Origin: Ruegeria profundi
GTDB lineage: Bacteria > Pseudomonadota > Alphaproteobacteria > Rhodobacterales > Rhodobacteraceae
Length of the DNA stretch: 64,000 nucleotides
Reading direction: 5' to 3'
Assembly (NCBI RefSeq): GCF_001507545.1
Contig: NZ_LQBP01000001.1
Span: 1 to 64,000 of the forward strand
Shown here piece after piece: positions 27,506-36,258 of this stretch (its first letter is position 1; each line of letters begins with the position of its first letter). The notes below the pieces were generated by a model. The model saw nothing but the letters and a program-made list of their open reading frames with translations, searched no databases and was not told the origin of the DNA. The position numbers and the translations under genes were made by a program.

Positions 27506-27741
27506 GGGCGTTGTTCCTTTGGATTACAGGCAGATGGGCCGCTGAATACCATTCACCCCCCAAAGTGCAAGCAGAACCCCGCGTTTTAATGACAGTATGG
27601 TTCAAGAAAACAGCCCAAGTCGTTGAAAGCAAACAGTGGGTATTTTCAGTACCGTTAGGATACACTAGGGCAAGTTGCGGCCGGAAATGATTCGGATAAA
27701 CCCGCAATAGAAACGAACCTTGGGTAAGAGGTGGCAGGGGC

Positions 27742-28563
27742 ATGAGCCAGATCGAAGAATTACAGCGCCGTATCGTTGCCGCGATGGATCGGATCGGGGC
27801 CGGCGTCGACACGTTATTAGATGCTTCAGTAGATGCTTCGCTGGATACGGCTCCGGCTGAAAGTGGCGGCGATGACGCCCTTCGCGCGGCGCTGGAGGAT
27901 GAGCGTATCGCCAATGCGCAGTTGGAAGAGCGGCTAAAAGCATTGAAAGAACGCCATGAGCAGGAAGCTGACGCGATGCGCGCAGAACTGGAAAGCCTGC
28001 GAACGGCACCGGCGGGCGACCCTGAGAGCGCCGCGTTGCGAGAACAACTGGCTGAAGCGCATACAAAACTCGCTGCAGTCGAAGCCGCGCGCGCCGAACT
28101 TGCTGAGGCCAAGGCGGCGCTTGAAAACCAGGACGAGCTTGAGGCTTTGAAAACCGAGAATGCGCAGTTGAAAGCCGTTGCCGCCTCGGCTCAGGAGACG
28201 AAGGCAGAGAACGCCCGCCTGCGTGCCGAATTGGCAGATAGTGAGCGCGTGACCGAGCTGAGCGCCGAATTGGATATGCTGCGCGCCGAGCGGTCAAGCC
28301 ACGGCGCAGCGATGTCGCGGCTGGATGACGATCTGCAGCGGATGCGCAAGGCGAACGAACAACTACGACGGTCGATTGACGAGTTGCGGGCAGCCACCGA
28401 AGACGGCGTGCCGGATGCTGATCTGCTAAACCGTGCAACGGTTGCCGAGCTTGAGGCAACCCGCGCTGCGCAGGCGACGGATGCGGCCGAAGCACACGCG
28501 GTTCTTGCCCGGCTTGAACCATTGCTGTCCAAAGCGAAACTGGCGGAAGGAGAGGTTGAATAA
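27742..28563 (+). CDS. Uncharacterised coiled-coil protein upstream of zapA
   Basis: 273 residues, acidic, without a signal peptide or hydrophobic segment. From about residue 45 to 225 it is nearly continuous coiled coil rich in Ala, Glu, Leu and Arg. No catalytic domain is seen. The stop codon overlaps the zapA start (TAATG), so the two are translationally coupled; this suggests a cytoplasmic partner in cell division or Z-ring bundling, but that is inference. GGGG precedes the ATG. Confidence 0.8.
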   Translation: MSQIEELQRRIVAAMDRIGAGVDTLLDASVDASLDTAPAESGGDDALRAALEDERIANAQLEERLKALKERHEQEADAMRAELESLRTAPAGDPESAALREQLAEAHTKLAAVEAARAELAEAKAALENQDELEALKTENAQLKAVAASAQETKAENARLRAELADSERVTELSAELDMLRAERSSHGAAMSRLDDDLQRMRKANEQLRRSIDELRAATEDGVPDADLLNRATVAELEATRAAQATDAAEAHAVLARLEPLLSKAKLAEGEVE

Positions 28564-28958
28564 TGCCCGAGGTGACCATTCAAATCGGTGGGCGCGGCTT
28601 TGACGTCTCGTGCCAGGAAGGTGAAGAGGCGTTCCTGTATTCTGCAGCCAAGATGCTGGATGATGAGGCGCAGATCTTGTCCGATCAGATCGGGCGTATG
28701 CCTGAATCGCGTATGCTGCTGATGGCAGGTCTGATGCTGGCCGATAAAGTCGCCGGCACGGATGACAGGATCAAAGCGCTTGAGGCCAAGCTGGCTGAGG
28801 TCGAGGCCGAATTGCAAGCTGTGAAGAACATGCCGCAACCAGAACCAGAGCGGTTCGAGGTGGCCGTGGTGCCACCATCGGTAACGGATACGCTGGCCGA
28901 GGTTGCCGCCCGGGCAGAGGCGATTGCATCGGTGATCGAGGAGAGGTCCGGCGGATGA
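28563..28958 (+). CDS. zapA: Cell division protein ZapA
   Basis: 131 residues with the ZapA pattern: beta-rich start VTIQIGGRGFDVSCQEGEEAFLYSAAKMLDDEAQ, then a long helix. It binds FtsZ and promotes Z-ring bundling at midcell. The C-terminal third is an extra alanine/valine-rich extension compared with short ZapA proteins. It overlaps the coiled-coil gene before it and the MliC-like gene after it, so all three form one operon. Confidence 0.88.
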   Translation: MPEVTIQIGGRGFDVSCQEGEEAFLYSAAKMLDDEAQILSDQIGRMPESRMLLMAGLMLADKVAGTDDRIKALEAKLAEVEAELQAVKNMPQPEPERFEVAVVPPSVTDTLAEVAARAEAIASVIEERSGG

Positions 28959-29308
28959 GCGCACTGAAACCGGCGGTTGTTGTTGCGCTGTTCGCTTTGC
29001 CGCCAACGGTGGCATCGGCTGACATCGATATTCTGCCGGTCACGTTTACCTGCCAGAACGGTGTCGAACTAAAAGTTGCCTATTTCAACACGACAGACGG
29101 GTCGAGTGCAGCCGCTATGGTGGTAGACAATCAGTTGGTTACTCTGCGTCAAATCCCGAGCGGCTCGGGCATCCGCTATGAATCAGATGGCAGCGTTGGC
29201 ACATACATTTTGCGGTCGAAGGGCTGGGACGCGACCGTCAGTTTCCTGGCGACAGGTTCAGATGCCGCCAGTGAACAGGTTGTTTTGGAAGGCTGTGAAA
29301 GCCGCTGA
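28955..29308 (+). CDS. MliC-like periplasmic protein (C-type lysozyme inhibitor family)
   Basis: 117 residues: a signal peptide (cleaved near VASA-DIDI) and a beta-rich domain with FTCQNGVELKVAYFN, LRQIPSGSGIRYESDG and two Cys that could pair (TCQNG; EGCESR). The order matches MliC/PliC inhibitors, where a SGxRY loop enters the lysozyme active site. It overlaps zapA by ATGA. An inhibitor role is inferred from the family pattern; control of a host-derived or own lytic enzyme is open. Confidence 0.72.
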   Translation: MSALKPAVVVALFALPPTVASADIDILPVTFTCQNGVELKVAYFNTTDGSSAAAMVVDNQLVTLRQIPSGSGIRYESDGSVGTYILRSKGWDATVSFLATGSDAASEQVVLEGCESR

Positions 29309-29671
29309 TCAGGCGTTCGCTTCGCGGATCTTGTCGGCTGCATCCTTGTTGTAGCCAACACCGTTATCGTCAAACAGTGTGTCCAGCTCACCAGACAAGG
29401 TCATCTCGGTGATGATGTCGCAGCCGCCTACGAACTCGCCCTTTACATAAAGCTGGGGAACGGTCGGCCAATCGGAATAGTCTTTGATACCCTGGCGAAT
29501 ATTCTCATCGGCCAGCACGTTTACGTCGGTGTATTCGACACCCATGTAGTTCAAAACACCTGCCACGCGCGACGAGAACCCGCATTGAGGCATCTCTTTC
29601 GTGCCTTTCATATACAGCACGACATCGTTGGCTTTGACTGTTTCGTTGATCTGGGTCTTAACATCAGTCAT
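29309..29671 (-). CDS. grxD: Monothiol glutaredoxin (Grx4 type)
   Basis: 120 residues with the CGFS active site (Cys30) after KGTKEMPQ, and the glutathione-binding WPTVPQLYVKGEFVGGCDI block. These proteins carry [2Fe-2S] clusters, often as heterocomplexes with BolA, whose gene follows on the same strand 250 bases away. The stop abuts the convergent MliC-like gene without a gap. Confidence 0.95.
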   Translation of the reverse strand: MTDVKTQINETVKANDVVLYMKGTKEMPQCGFSSRVAGVLNYMGVEYTDVNVLADENIRQGIKDYSDWPTVPQLYVKGEFVGGCDIITEMTLSGELDTLFDDNGVGYNKDAADKIREANA

Positions 29672-29924
29672 TTCGCGTTTCCTTTGCTCTTAGGCATCAT
29701 CGCTTTGGCATAATCTTGGGGGACTCTGAAACACTTTAGTAAGAGAAATGCCCACCTTCGGACCCGCCAAGGTCAATGTTTGCTTGTAGTGTGCGTCATC
29801 CAATTTCAGAAAGAGAACCTTGCTTGGACTTGGGATCATTTTTAGATCGGCTCCAATTTAACAGCGCGGTTTTGGCAATAGCGACTTCGAAGCTGATCGC
29901 GCGGTGCCTAGTCCAAGTTCCATA

Positions 29925-30161
29925 CTATTCTGGCGCTTTCGTAGTCAGTGCCAGCGCATGCAACTCCCCGTCCGGGCCATCCATTTTTCCCTTCAACGCG
30001 GCATAGACTGCACGCTGTTGCTGAACCCGGTTTTTGCCGCGAAAGCTTTCGTCCACCACCATGGCGGACATATGAACACCGTCATGCCCGCCAACCTGAA
30101 TCTCAGCATCAGGGAAGGCTTCGCGCAGCAGGTGTTCGATTTCGTGGGCGCTCATCGGCAT
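29925..30161 (-). CDS. bolA: BolA-family protein
   Basis: 78 residues with the BolA class II fold: MSAHEIEHLLREAFPDAEIQVGG, then HMSAMVVDESFRGKNRVQQQRAVYAAL. The His and the FRGKxRVxQHR-like loop bind the shared cluster with Grx4. ATG at 30161 follows AGGAGT. It likely works with the glutaredoxin gene downstream in iron-sulfur trafficking or iron sensing. Confidence 0.92.
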   Translation of the reverse strand: MPMSAHEIEHLLREAFPDAEIQVGGHDGVHMSAMVVDESFRGKNRVQQQRAVYAALKGKMDGPDGELHALALTTKAPE

Positions 30162-30295
30162 GTAGGTAACTCCTGAAAGTCTTTCCCAAGATGTAGAGCG
30201 CCCGGTCGAGGCGCGCAAGGGTGTGATAGGGGGCTAAAAATCACAAAACCCACGCAATTGGTGCGCAGGTTTCGTGATGCGGTTGCGATGTGATC

Positions 30296-32455
30296 TCAGG
30301 CCACGGCTGCGGAAAAACTGCTGCGGAAGGTATCCGCAAGGTCGGTCAGCGGAGCTTCGGAGTTCCCGATCTTGACAGTGTCACCAGTGAAGCGTCCCAC
30401 AGACACCAGCGGGACACCGGCCTGACCTGCTGCGATCATCAAAGCCTCGGCCTGATCAAAATTACACGCGATCAGATAGCGGGCCTGATCTTCGCCAAAC
30501 AGGAACTCGGTCGACGCCTCGTCGAGATGGATACCGACACCGGCAGATTCGGCCAGTTCAAACGCCGCCAAGGCAAGCCCGCCATCGCCAAGATCAGTAC
30601 ATGCTTTGATCAACTCACGGTTTTCACGGACAAAGTCGCCATTGCGCTTTTCAGCGTCCAGATCAACATGCGGAGCATCCCCGTCTTCGCGGTTGAACAC
30701 CTCAGCAAGCAGGGCGGATTGACCAAGATGGCCGTGAGATTCTCCGATTACCAGCGCGACGTGACCTTCGCGGACTTCGGTGCCGATGATCTCATCCGTA
30801 TGGTTCAACAAGCCTACTGCGCCGATGGTTGGAGTGGGCAAGATCGCCTGACCGTCAGTTTCGTTATAAAGCGAGACATTGCCCGAAACGATTGGCATAT
30901 CCAGTGCTGCGACGGCCTCGCCGATACCCTTGATCGCACCGACGAACTGACCCATGATCTCGGGCTTTTCAGGATTGCCAAAGTTCAGGTTATCGGTGGT
31001 CGCCAGCGGTTTGGCCCCAACGGCGGTCAGGTTTCGATAGGCTTCGGCCACCGCCTGTTTGCCACCCTCGACTGGATTTGCCCGGACATAGCGCGGGGTC
31101 ACGTCGCTGGTGAAAGCCAACGCCTTGTTGGTTCCATGAACGCGGACCATGCCAGCACCCAAACCGGGCGTGCGGGCAGTGTCAGCCATCACCATCGTGT
31201 CATACTGTTCGTACACCCACTGCTTGCCAGCATAGTTGGGGGAAGAGAGCAGGGCGCGCAGGCCATCAATTGGGTCGATCTGAGGGACTTCGGCCAGCTC
31301 CTCAGCCGCCGGTGTCGGAACCCACGGGCGGTCGTATTCCGGCGCAGTAGAGGACAGCTTAGACAGGACAAGATCCGCTTTGACCTCTCCGTTGTGGATA
31401 ATCAAAAAACGGTCTTCGGCAATGGTTTCACCGACGATGGCGAAATCCAAGTCCCATTTTTCGAAGACAGCGCGGGCTTCGGCTTCAAGCTCGGGCTTCA
31501 GCACCATGAGCATGCGTTCCTGCGATTCAGACAGCATCATCTCATACGCTGTCATGTTCTCTTCGCGCTGGGGTACGTTCTCCAGATCAAGACGAACGCC
31601 CAGACCACCCTTGTCGCCCATTTCAACGGCAGAACAGGTCAGGCCAGCGGCGCCCATGTCCTGAATCGAGATTACGGCGCCTGTCTGCATCAGCTCTAGT
31701 GTCGCTTCCATCAGGCGTTTTTCGGTGAACGGGTCACCTACCTGTACGGTCGGGCGCTTTTCTTCAATCGTGTCGTCGAATTCAGCCGATGCCATCGTTG
31801 CTCCGCCCACGCCATCGCGACCGGTTTTGGCGCCCAGGTAAACCACCGGCATACCGACGCCGGAGGCTGCCGAATAGAAAATCTTGTCGCTGTCAGCCAG
31901 ACCTGCGGCAAAGGCATTCACAAGGCAGTTGCCGTTGTATGCGGGATGGAATCGCACTTCACCGCCAACGCAAGGCACGCCGAAGCAATTACCATACCCA
32001 CCGATGCCTTCGACCACGCCGTTGACGAGCTGGCGTGTCTTGTGGTGGTCAGGCTCACCAAACGAGAGGGCATTCATCGAAGCAATCGGCCGCGCGCCCA
32101 TGGTGAACACATCGCGCAGAATACCCCCGACACCGGTCGCGGCACCCTGATAAGGTTCGATGTACGAGGGGTGATTGTGGCTTTCCATCTTGAAAACAAC
32201 GGCTTGCCCATCGCCAATATCGACAACGCCGGCGTTTTCACCCGGCCCACAGATTACCTGAGGGCCAGAGGTCGGCAAGGTGCGGAGCCATTTCTTCGAG
32301 GATTTGTATGAGCAGTGCTCGTTCCACATGGCGGAAAAAATGCCCAGTTCGGTGAAGGTCGGTTCGCGCCCGATGATCTCAAGGATCATGTCATATTCTT
32401 CGGGCTTCAATCCGTGGGCGGCAATCAGATCCGGTGTGATGGCGGGCTCTTGCAT
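30296..32455 (-). CDS. purL: Phosphoribosylformylglycinamidine synthase, large (small-type PurL)
   Basis: About 719 residues, the short PurL form that needs separate PurS and PurQ; both are encoded here at 51 kb. The ATP/Mg motifs [18 protein letters not shown] and [19 protein letters not shown] are clear. It amidates FGAR to FGAM in purine synthesis. ATG at 32455 (MQEPAITPD) follows AGGAC; an in-frame TTG 18 bases upstream is less likely. Confidence 0.97.
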   Translation of the reverse strand: MQEPAITPDLIAAHGLKPEEYDMILEIIGREPTFTELGIFSAMWNEHCSYKSSKKWLRTLPTSGPQVICGPGENAGVVDIGDGQAVVFKMESHNHPSYIEPYQGAATGVGGILRDVFTMGARPIASMNALSFGEPDHHKTRQLVNGVVEGIGGYGNCFGVPCVGGEVRFHPAYNGNCLVNAFAAGLADSDKIFYSAASGVGMPVVYLGAKTGRDGVGGATMASAEFDDTIEEKRPTVQVGDPFTEKRLMEATLELMQTGAVISIQDMGAAGLTCSAVEMGDKGGLGVRLDLENVPQREENMTAYEMMLSESQERMLMVLKPELEAEARAVFEKWDLDFAIVGETIAEDRFLIIHNGEVKADLVLSKLSSTAPEYDRPWVPTPAAEELAEVPQIDPIDGLRALLSSPNYAGKQWVYEQYDTMVMADTARTPGLGAGMVRVHGTNKALAFTSDVTPRYVRANPVEGGKQAVAEAYRNLTAVGAKPLATTDNLNFGNPEKPEIMGQFVGAIKGIGEAVAALDMPIVSGNVSLYNETDGQAILPTPTIGAVGLLNHTDEIIGTEVREGHVALVIGESHGHLGQSALLAEVFNREDGDAPHVDLDAEKRNGDFVRENRELIKACTDLGDGGLALAAFELAESAGVGIHLDEASTEFLFGEDQARYLIACNFDQAEALMIAAGQAGVPLVSVGRFTGDTVKIGNSEAPLTDLADTFRSSFSAAVA

Positions 32456-32564
32456 CGTCTGTCCTGTTCTCAAGGTGGCCGAGATTGCGCGCGTTTTAGG
32501 GCAAGGCCGCGTCGGTGGAAAGGGTTAAGACCAACCGCATCGGGTTTCCTGCGGCAATCGGATG

Positions 32565-32592
32565 AAAAAGGCCGCCCTTGGAACGGCCTTTT
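32565..32592. terminator. Terminator downstream of the MscS gene
   Basis: AAAAAGGCCG and CGGCCTTTT form a hairpin with a 9-base loop. On the minus strand it follows the channel gene stop by about 25 bases and ends in a T run; it could also act in the other direction. Confidence 0.82.
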
Positions 32593-32615
32593 GACTATTT
32601 GCAATGGCCCGTAGG

Positions 32616-34901
32616 TTACTTCGGCGCGCCGTGTGTCGAGCCGGGTTTCTGCGCTTGCTGCTCAACCTGTTGATTGACAGCTTCGCCCGCTGCAGCCCCG
32701 ATCGCGGCCTTTTGCTCTTCGCTCAGGTGGTCGGCATCGTCCAAACCGGGGATCGCAACGCGAACTTCGCGCCGCGCAAAGTCAATCCCGTTTTCATTGA
32801 ACGCGGCCTTAACGCGGTTGAAAATCTCTTTGCGCAGGGTGAATTGCTTGCCGGGCTTAGCCATGAATTTGCCTCGGATGATCATGCCGACATCATCGAA
32901 GTCAAACACACCCTGAGACTTGAAGGGCTGAAGGAAACCGTCCTTGAAGGCTTCGTCGGCCATCATCTCGGCCCCGATCTTCTTGAAAATCTTCTTCACT
33001 TTGTTGGGGTCGGTGTCGAAGGGTACGGTGAATTTCAGCTTCATGATGACCCAGTCGCGGCTGTAATTCGTCAGCTTTTGGATTTCACCGTAAGGAATGG
33101 TGTGAACCGGACCGCGATGGTGGCGTAGTTGCATTGAACGGATCGAGATTTTTTCGACCGTGCCAGTGGTGCCGCCAACGTCGACATATTCGCCCACCCG
33201 GAAAGCATCATCGACAAGAAAGAAAATCCCGCCAACAATATCGGCAACCAACTTTTGTGCGCCAAAGCCGATAGCCAGACCCAGTACACCGGCACCGGCA
33301 AGCAGCGGCGTGATATTGATACCCAACGCCCCAAGCGCCAGAAGAACAAAGATCACTGCGATGGCAACTTGGGCCGTCACGCGCAGAAGGGGCAAAACGG
33401 TCGCAAGGCGTGAGCCGCCAGAGCCACCGCCTTCGCCGGCTTCGGCGTCGGGGCTCTGCTCGGCTTCGGTTTGCTCTTTTGCCAGACGGCGATTGATCCA
33501 AAGAGAGACAAGCTCATTCAGGATGTACCCGACAGCGATAATAATGAAGAACTGGATTAACCTTCCGCCAGCTTCTTCTCTGCCGCCTGCAATTTCTTCG
33601 AGGTCAAAATCCCACGCCCTTGCAATCATGAGAATGATCACAATGCCCGCAAGGACCCGACCAATTCGGATATAGCTGCGCTTGGTGGATTTGTAGGCTC
33701 TTTCAGCCACGCGACCTTCACCTTGCATCGGAGGTTGCAGATGACGCACCAACCCCCGTATCAGCGTATCCAGTGCGGGCGCGATCAACAGCCAGAACAT
33801 GGTGATGAAATGCGCCCCTTGAACCAGCAGGGCAATTTTCGCCGGATCGCGCTGCGCAGCCAGAAATTCAACAAGAAACCAGAAGGCTGCCGAGACCCCG
33901 ATGGCGAAATACGGGTAATAACGGGCCACCTCTTCGTCGAATTTTGTGCGGTCTGGATCTGTGCCTAGCATCATCTGTGACAGGCCTTCGCGTGCAGTCC
34001 ATGCGATGACGCCGATATAGATGTGGATCGCCGCATTCAGCCAGAAACCGATGCGCGTATCCTCGCCCGTAATTCCGTTCAAGGCGTTAAAACGAAGGAT
34101 AAACAGCGTAAATCCGATCAGAATGAGAAGTCCGACCAAATTGCGATACAGGTACTTCGCCCAATGATCATCGATATTCACCAGGCGGAAATGAGGCTTG
34201 GAAGGGGCCAAAATAAACCGCGAGGCGGCTGCACCGAGGCGAGGAATCCAAATCAAATAAAACACAAATGGCCCGGCGAAGGTAAGTTGCTCGGGCGTTA
34301 GCAGTCCGCGGCCCAACGCTCGGATGACGACATAGAATACGACCAAACCGGCGATCTCACGGCAAAATCGATTGAACAGATAGCTCACCGCACCCCAAAG
34401 ATCGTTTTCATCAGCCGGTTCAGGCCTGTTTCGCCAGTTTCGAGTGAGCAAGCCAAACAGCTTTTCGGCGATCAGCCCGGCGACCAGAACACTCAGAACC
34501 AAACCCAACAGAACAAAGACACCGTTTGCTCCGAAAGTTCCGATAAAGTTGCCGACCGCCTGCGTCTGTGCGGTAAACAAATTGGGCACGGTGACCGCCA
34601 CATCAGTCCATGAAGCCACCATTGCGGCCCATATTTCGCCGATTTCCGTGATCGGATCTTCACGCTCTGCCTCTTCGGCCTGGTTTTGTTCGGCAACTGC
34701 GTCCAAACGCTCAAGCAGAATGGCGCGGACCTGGTCATCGGACATGCGCGCGACCAGGTCATCGACTTGTTCCGGGGTCAGATCTTGGGGAATGCTGACC
34801 GTGCCCGTGGGGCTGGGCGCCTCATTTTCCTGCGCAGACACGGGATAGCAAAGGCAACAAATTGAAAAGATCGCCAGAAAAAGGCGAACAGAAGTAAGCA
34901 T
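32616..34901 (-). CDS. Large MscS-family mechanosensitive channel
   Basis: About 761 residues. A signal peptide (MLTSVRLFLAIFSICCLCYPVSAQ) precedes a Glu-rich periplasmic stretch with coiled coil, then about ten membrane segments, and the MscS pore and beta domain near residues 540-710 (ALGALGINITPLLAGAGVLGLAIGFGAQKL; VGEYVDVGGTTGTVEKISIRSMQLRHHRG). It would open under membrane tension during osmotic downshock. The N-terminal region is longer than the small MscS and resembles MscK/YbdG-like proteins. GAGGAC precedes the ATG at 34901. Confidence 0.88.
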   Translation of the reverse strand: MLTSVRLFLAIFSICCLCYPVSAQENEAPSPTGTVSIPQDLTPEQVDDLVARMSDDQVRAILLERLDAVAEQNQAEEAEREDPITEIGEIWAAMVASWTDVAVTVPNLFTAQTQAVGNFIGTFGANGVFVLLGLVLSVLVAGLIAEKLFGLLTRNWRNRPEPADENDLWGAVSYLFNRFCREIAGLVVFYVVIRALGRGLLTPEQLTFAGPFVFYLIWIPRLGAAASRFILAPSKPHFRLVNIDDHWAKYLYRNLVGLLILIGFTLFILRFNALNGITGEDTRIGFWLNAAIHIYIGVIAWTAREGLSQMMLGTDPDRTKFDEEVARYYPYFAIGVSAAFWFLVEFLAAQRDPAKIALLVQGAHFITMFWLLIAPALDTLIRGLVRHLQPPMQGEGRVAERAYKSTKRSYIRIGRVLAGIVIILMIARAWDFDLEEIAGGREEAGGRLIQFFIIIAVGYILNELVSLWINRRLAKEQTEAEQSPDAEAGEGGGSGGSRLATVLPLLRVTAQVAIAVIFVLLALGALGINITPLLAGAGVLGLAIGFGAQKLVADIVGGIFFLVDDAFRVGEYVDVGGTTGTVEKISIRSMQLRHHRGPVHTIPYGEIQKLTNYSRDWVIMKLKFTVPFDTDPNKVKKIFKKIGAEMMADEAFKDGFLQPFKSQGVFDFDDVGMIIRGKFMAKPGKQFTLRKEIFNRVKAAFNENGIDFARREVRVAIPGLDDADHLSEEQKAAIGAAAGEAVNQQVEQQAQKPGSTHGAPK

Positions 34902-35012
34902 CGAATCTGTCCTCGAACACACAACTTTATAAATTTTGCGTGATCATAAGAATAAGTGCCCGAGAATCATAGATGTTTTGCCCTTTGAACGCCGTATGCG
35001 TCGCCCAAAGGC

Positions 35013-35041
35013 AAAAAAAAGGCCGAGCACTAAGCTCGGCC
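35013..35041 (-). terminator. Rho-independent terminator (LysR gene or small RNA)
   Basis: On the minus strand GGCCGAGC and GCTCGGCC form an 8-base perfect stem around ttagt, followed by eight T. It lies about 140 bases beyond the stop of the LysR gene, so the transcript it ends has a structured 3' region. Confidence 0.85.
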
Positions 35042-35181
35042 GTAGTCCAACAGGGAGGTATGAAGATGATGAGCGTTTCGGCATCATCGCCTTCGAATGC
35101 TCATTTAGGGATCAGTTTGTTAACGATCAAGACATTTCAGTTTGATCGCTGGTCATGTCCGCTATGCCATCTGCGCATAGC
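35042..35181 (-). ncRNA. Possible small RNA or structured 3' UTR of the LysR gene
   Basis: Read on the minus strand this segment starts with a hairpin GCTATGC/GCATAGC immediately after the LysR stop (35161-35181), then a second hairpin GATGATG/CATCATC (35065-35088), an unpaired CATACCTCCCTGTTGG stretch that could pair with ribosome binding sites, and the strong terminator at 35013-35041. This layout is like sRNAs that block translation. The plus strand offers an alternative: AGGGAGGT followed by an ATG at 35060 and a 54-codon frame without recognisable family. Confidence 0.35.
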
Positions 35182-36089
35182 TAGAGTTTTCCCAATAGCT
35201 TCAACTGTTTGCGTTGCTCAATGATCTCGTCTTGAACGAAATCGCGAAAGGCTGCGACGCGTTTAGAATGACGCAACTCCTCTGGATAGGCGAGGTAAAC
35301 AGGTACATCTGCGCTTTCGATATCGGGCAGGATGGGAACGACATTGGGCAGCCCATGGGTGACATAGTCGGGCAAGACGCCGATACCCAGATGGTGCAAT
35401 ACGCCTTGCAGGACACCGAAATAGTTGTTGACCGTCAGCAGTGAGCCCGGGTTGTAGGTCATCAAATGCCGAACCATGGCTGCGCTGGCACCAACTTGCG
35501 GGGCCGCAGGTGTTTGGCAGATCAATCGGTGGTGCTCGATGTCCTCCAGAGAGGCAGGCATACCTCCGCGTGTGTCGAGATATTCCTGCGTCGCATAAAG
35601 CTGCATTTGCACCGTCATTAGACGCTTGCGAACAAGATCCGCCTGACTAGGTTCTTTCATGCGAATGGCGACGTCAGCTTCGCGCATCGGCAAGTCCAAC
35701 ACACGTTCTTCCAACATCAGGTCGATGTTCAAGTCAGGATATTGTTCGTAAAGTTTCGGAAGGCGCGGGGCCAGCCACAGGGTGCCGAAACCAAATGTCG
35801 TTGTCACCCGCAGGACTCCGAACACCTCTTCTTCACTGTCGCGGATGCGCGCTGCGGCCGCATCCAGGCGCTTCGACATGGCCGAAGTCGCATCAAACAG
35901 AAGCTCGCCTTGTTCGGTCAGGATCAGCCCCCGCGCATGGCGGTGAAACAGGGTCGAATCAAGCGACTCCTCCAACGCTCTGATCTGTCGGCTTACCGCT
36001 GATTGAGACAGATTCAGCTTATCACCCGCATGAGTCAGGCTGCCTGCATCCGCAACTGCGTGAAATATCCTAAGCTTGTCCCAATCCAT
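35181..36089 (-). CDS. LysR-family regulator, probable regulator of indolepyruvate oxidoreductase
   Basis: 302 residues with an N-terminal helix-turn-helix (WDKLRIFHAVADAGSLTHAGDKLNLSQSAVSRQIRALE) and an effector domain (VTTFGFGTLWLAPRLPKLYEQYPD). It is divergent from the indolepyruvate ferredoxin oxidoreductase gene across a 169-base region with an inverted repeat. Effector unknown; an aromatic 2-oxoacid is a plausible guess from the neighbour. Confidence 0.88.
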   Translation of the reverse strand: MDWDKLRIFHAVADAGSLTHAGDKLNLSQSAVSRQIRALEESLDSTLFHRHARGLILTEQGELLFDATSAMSKRLDAAAARIRDSEEEVFGVLRVTTTFGFGTLWLAPRLPKLYEQYPDLNIDLMLEERVLDLPMREADVAIRMKEPSQADLVRKRLMTVQMQLYATQEYLDTRGGMPASLEDIEHHRLICQTPAAPQVGASAAMVRHLMTYNPGSLLTVNNYFGVLQGVLHHLGIGVLPDYVTHGLPNVVPILPDIESADVPVYLAYPEELRHSKRVAAFRDFVQDEIIEQRKQLKLLGKL

Positions 36090-36191
36090 CGCCGCAACTT
36101 TCGTTATCCTTCGGAAGGCCTATATGAAATAGGTAACAACTTCTACATTCAAACTCTGAAATCCTTGGGATACTGAGGATAAATACTATAC

Positions 36192-36210
36192 AGGTCAGAA
36201 ATTATGACCT
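36192..36210. promoter_or_regulatory. Inverted repeat in LysR / indolepyruvate oxidoreductase promoter
   Basis: AGGTCA-GAAATTA-TGACCT is a perfect 6-base inverted repeat with a 7-base spacer, midway between the divergent genes. Its size fits a LysR or Lrp/AsnC-type site. Confidence 0.5.
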
Positions 36211-36258
36211 AAAATGGATACAAATGCAGCACACTGATCTGACGAGGGGAGACGTCTG

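Noticed and set aside
30290..31699. 469-residue open frame antisense to purL
   Set aside because: Shadow of purL; His/Gln/Asp-rich composition of a non-coding frame.
34973..35224. Plus-strand frame overlapping the LysR 3' end (start at 35060)
   Set aside because: It has a good ribosome binding site, but no family resemblance and it overlaps the LysR gene antisense; kept only as an alternative to the RNA reading.
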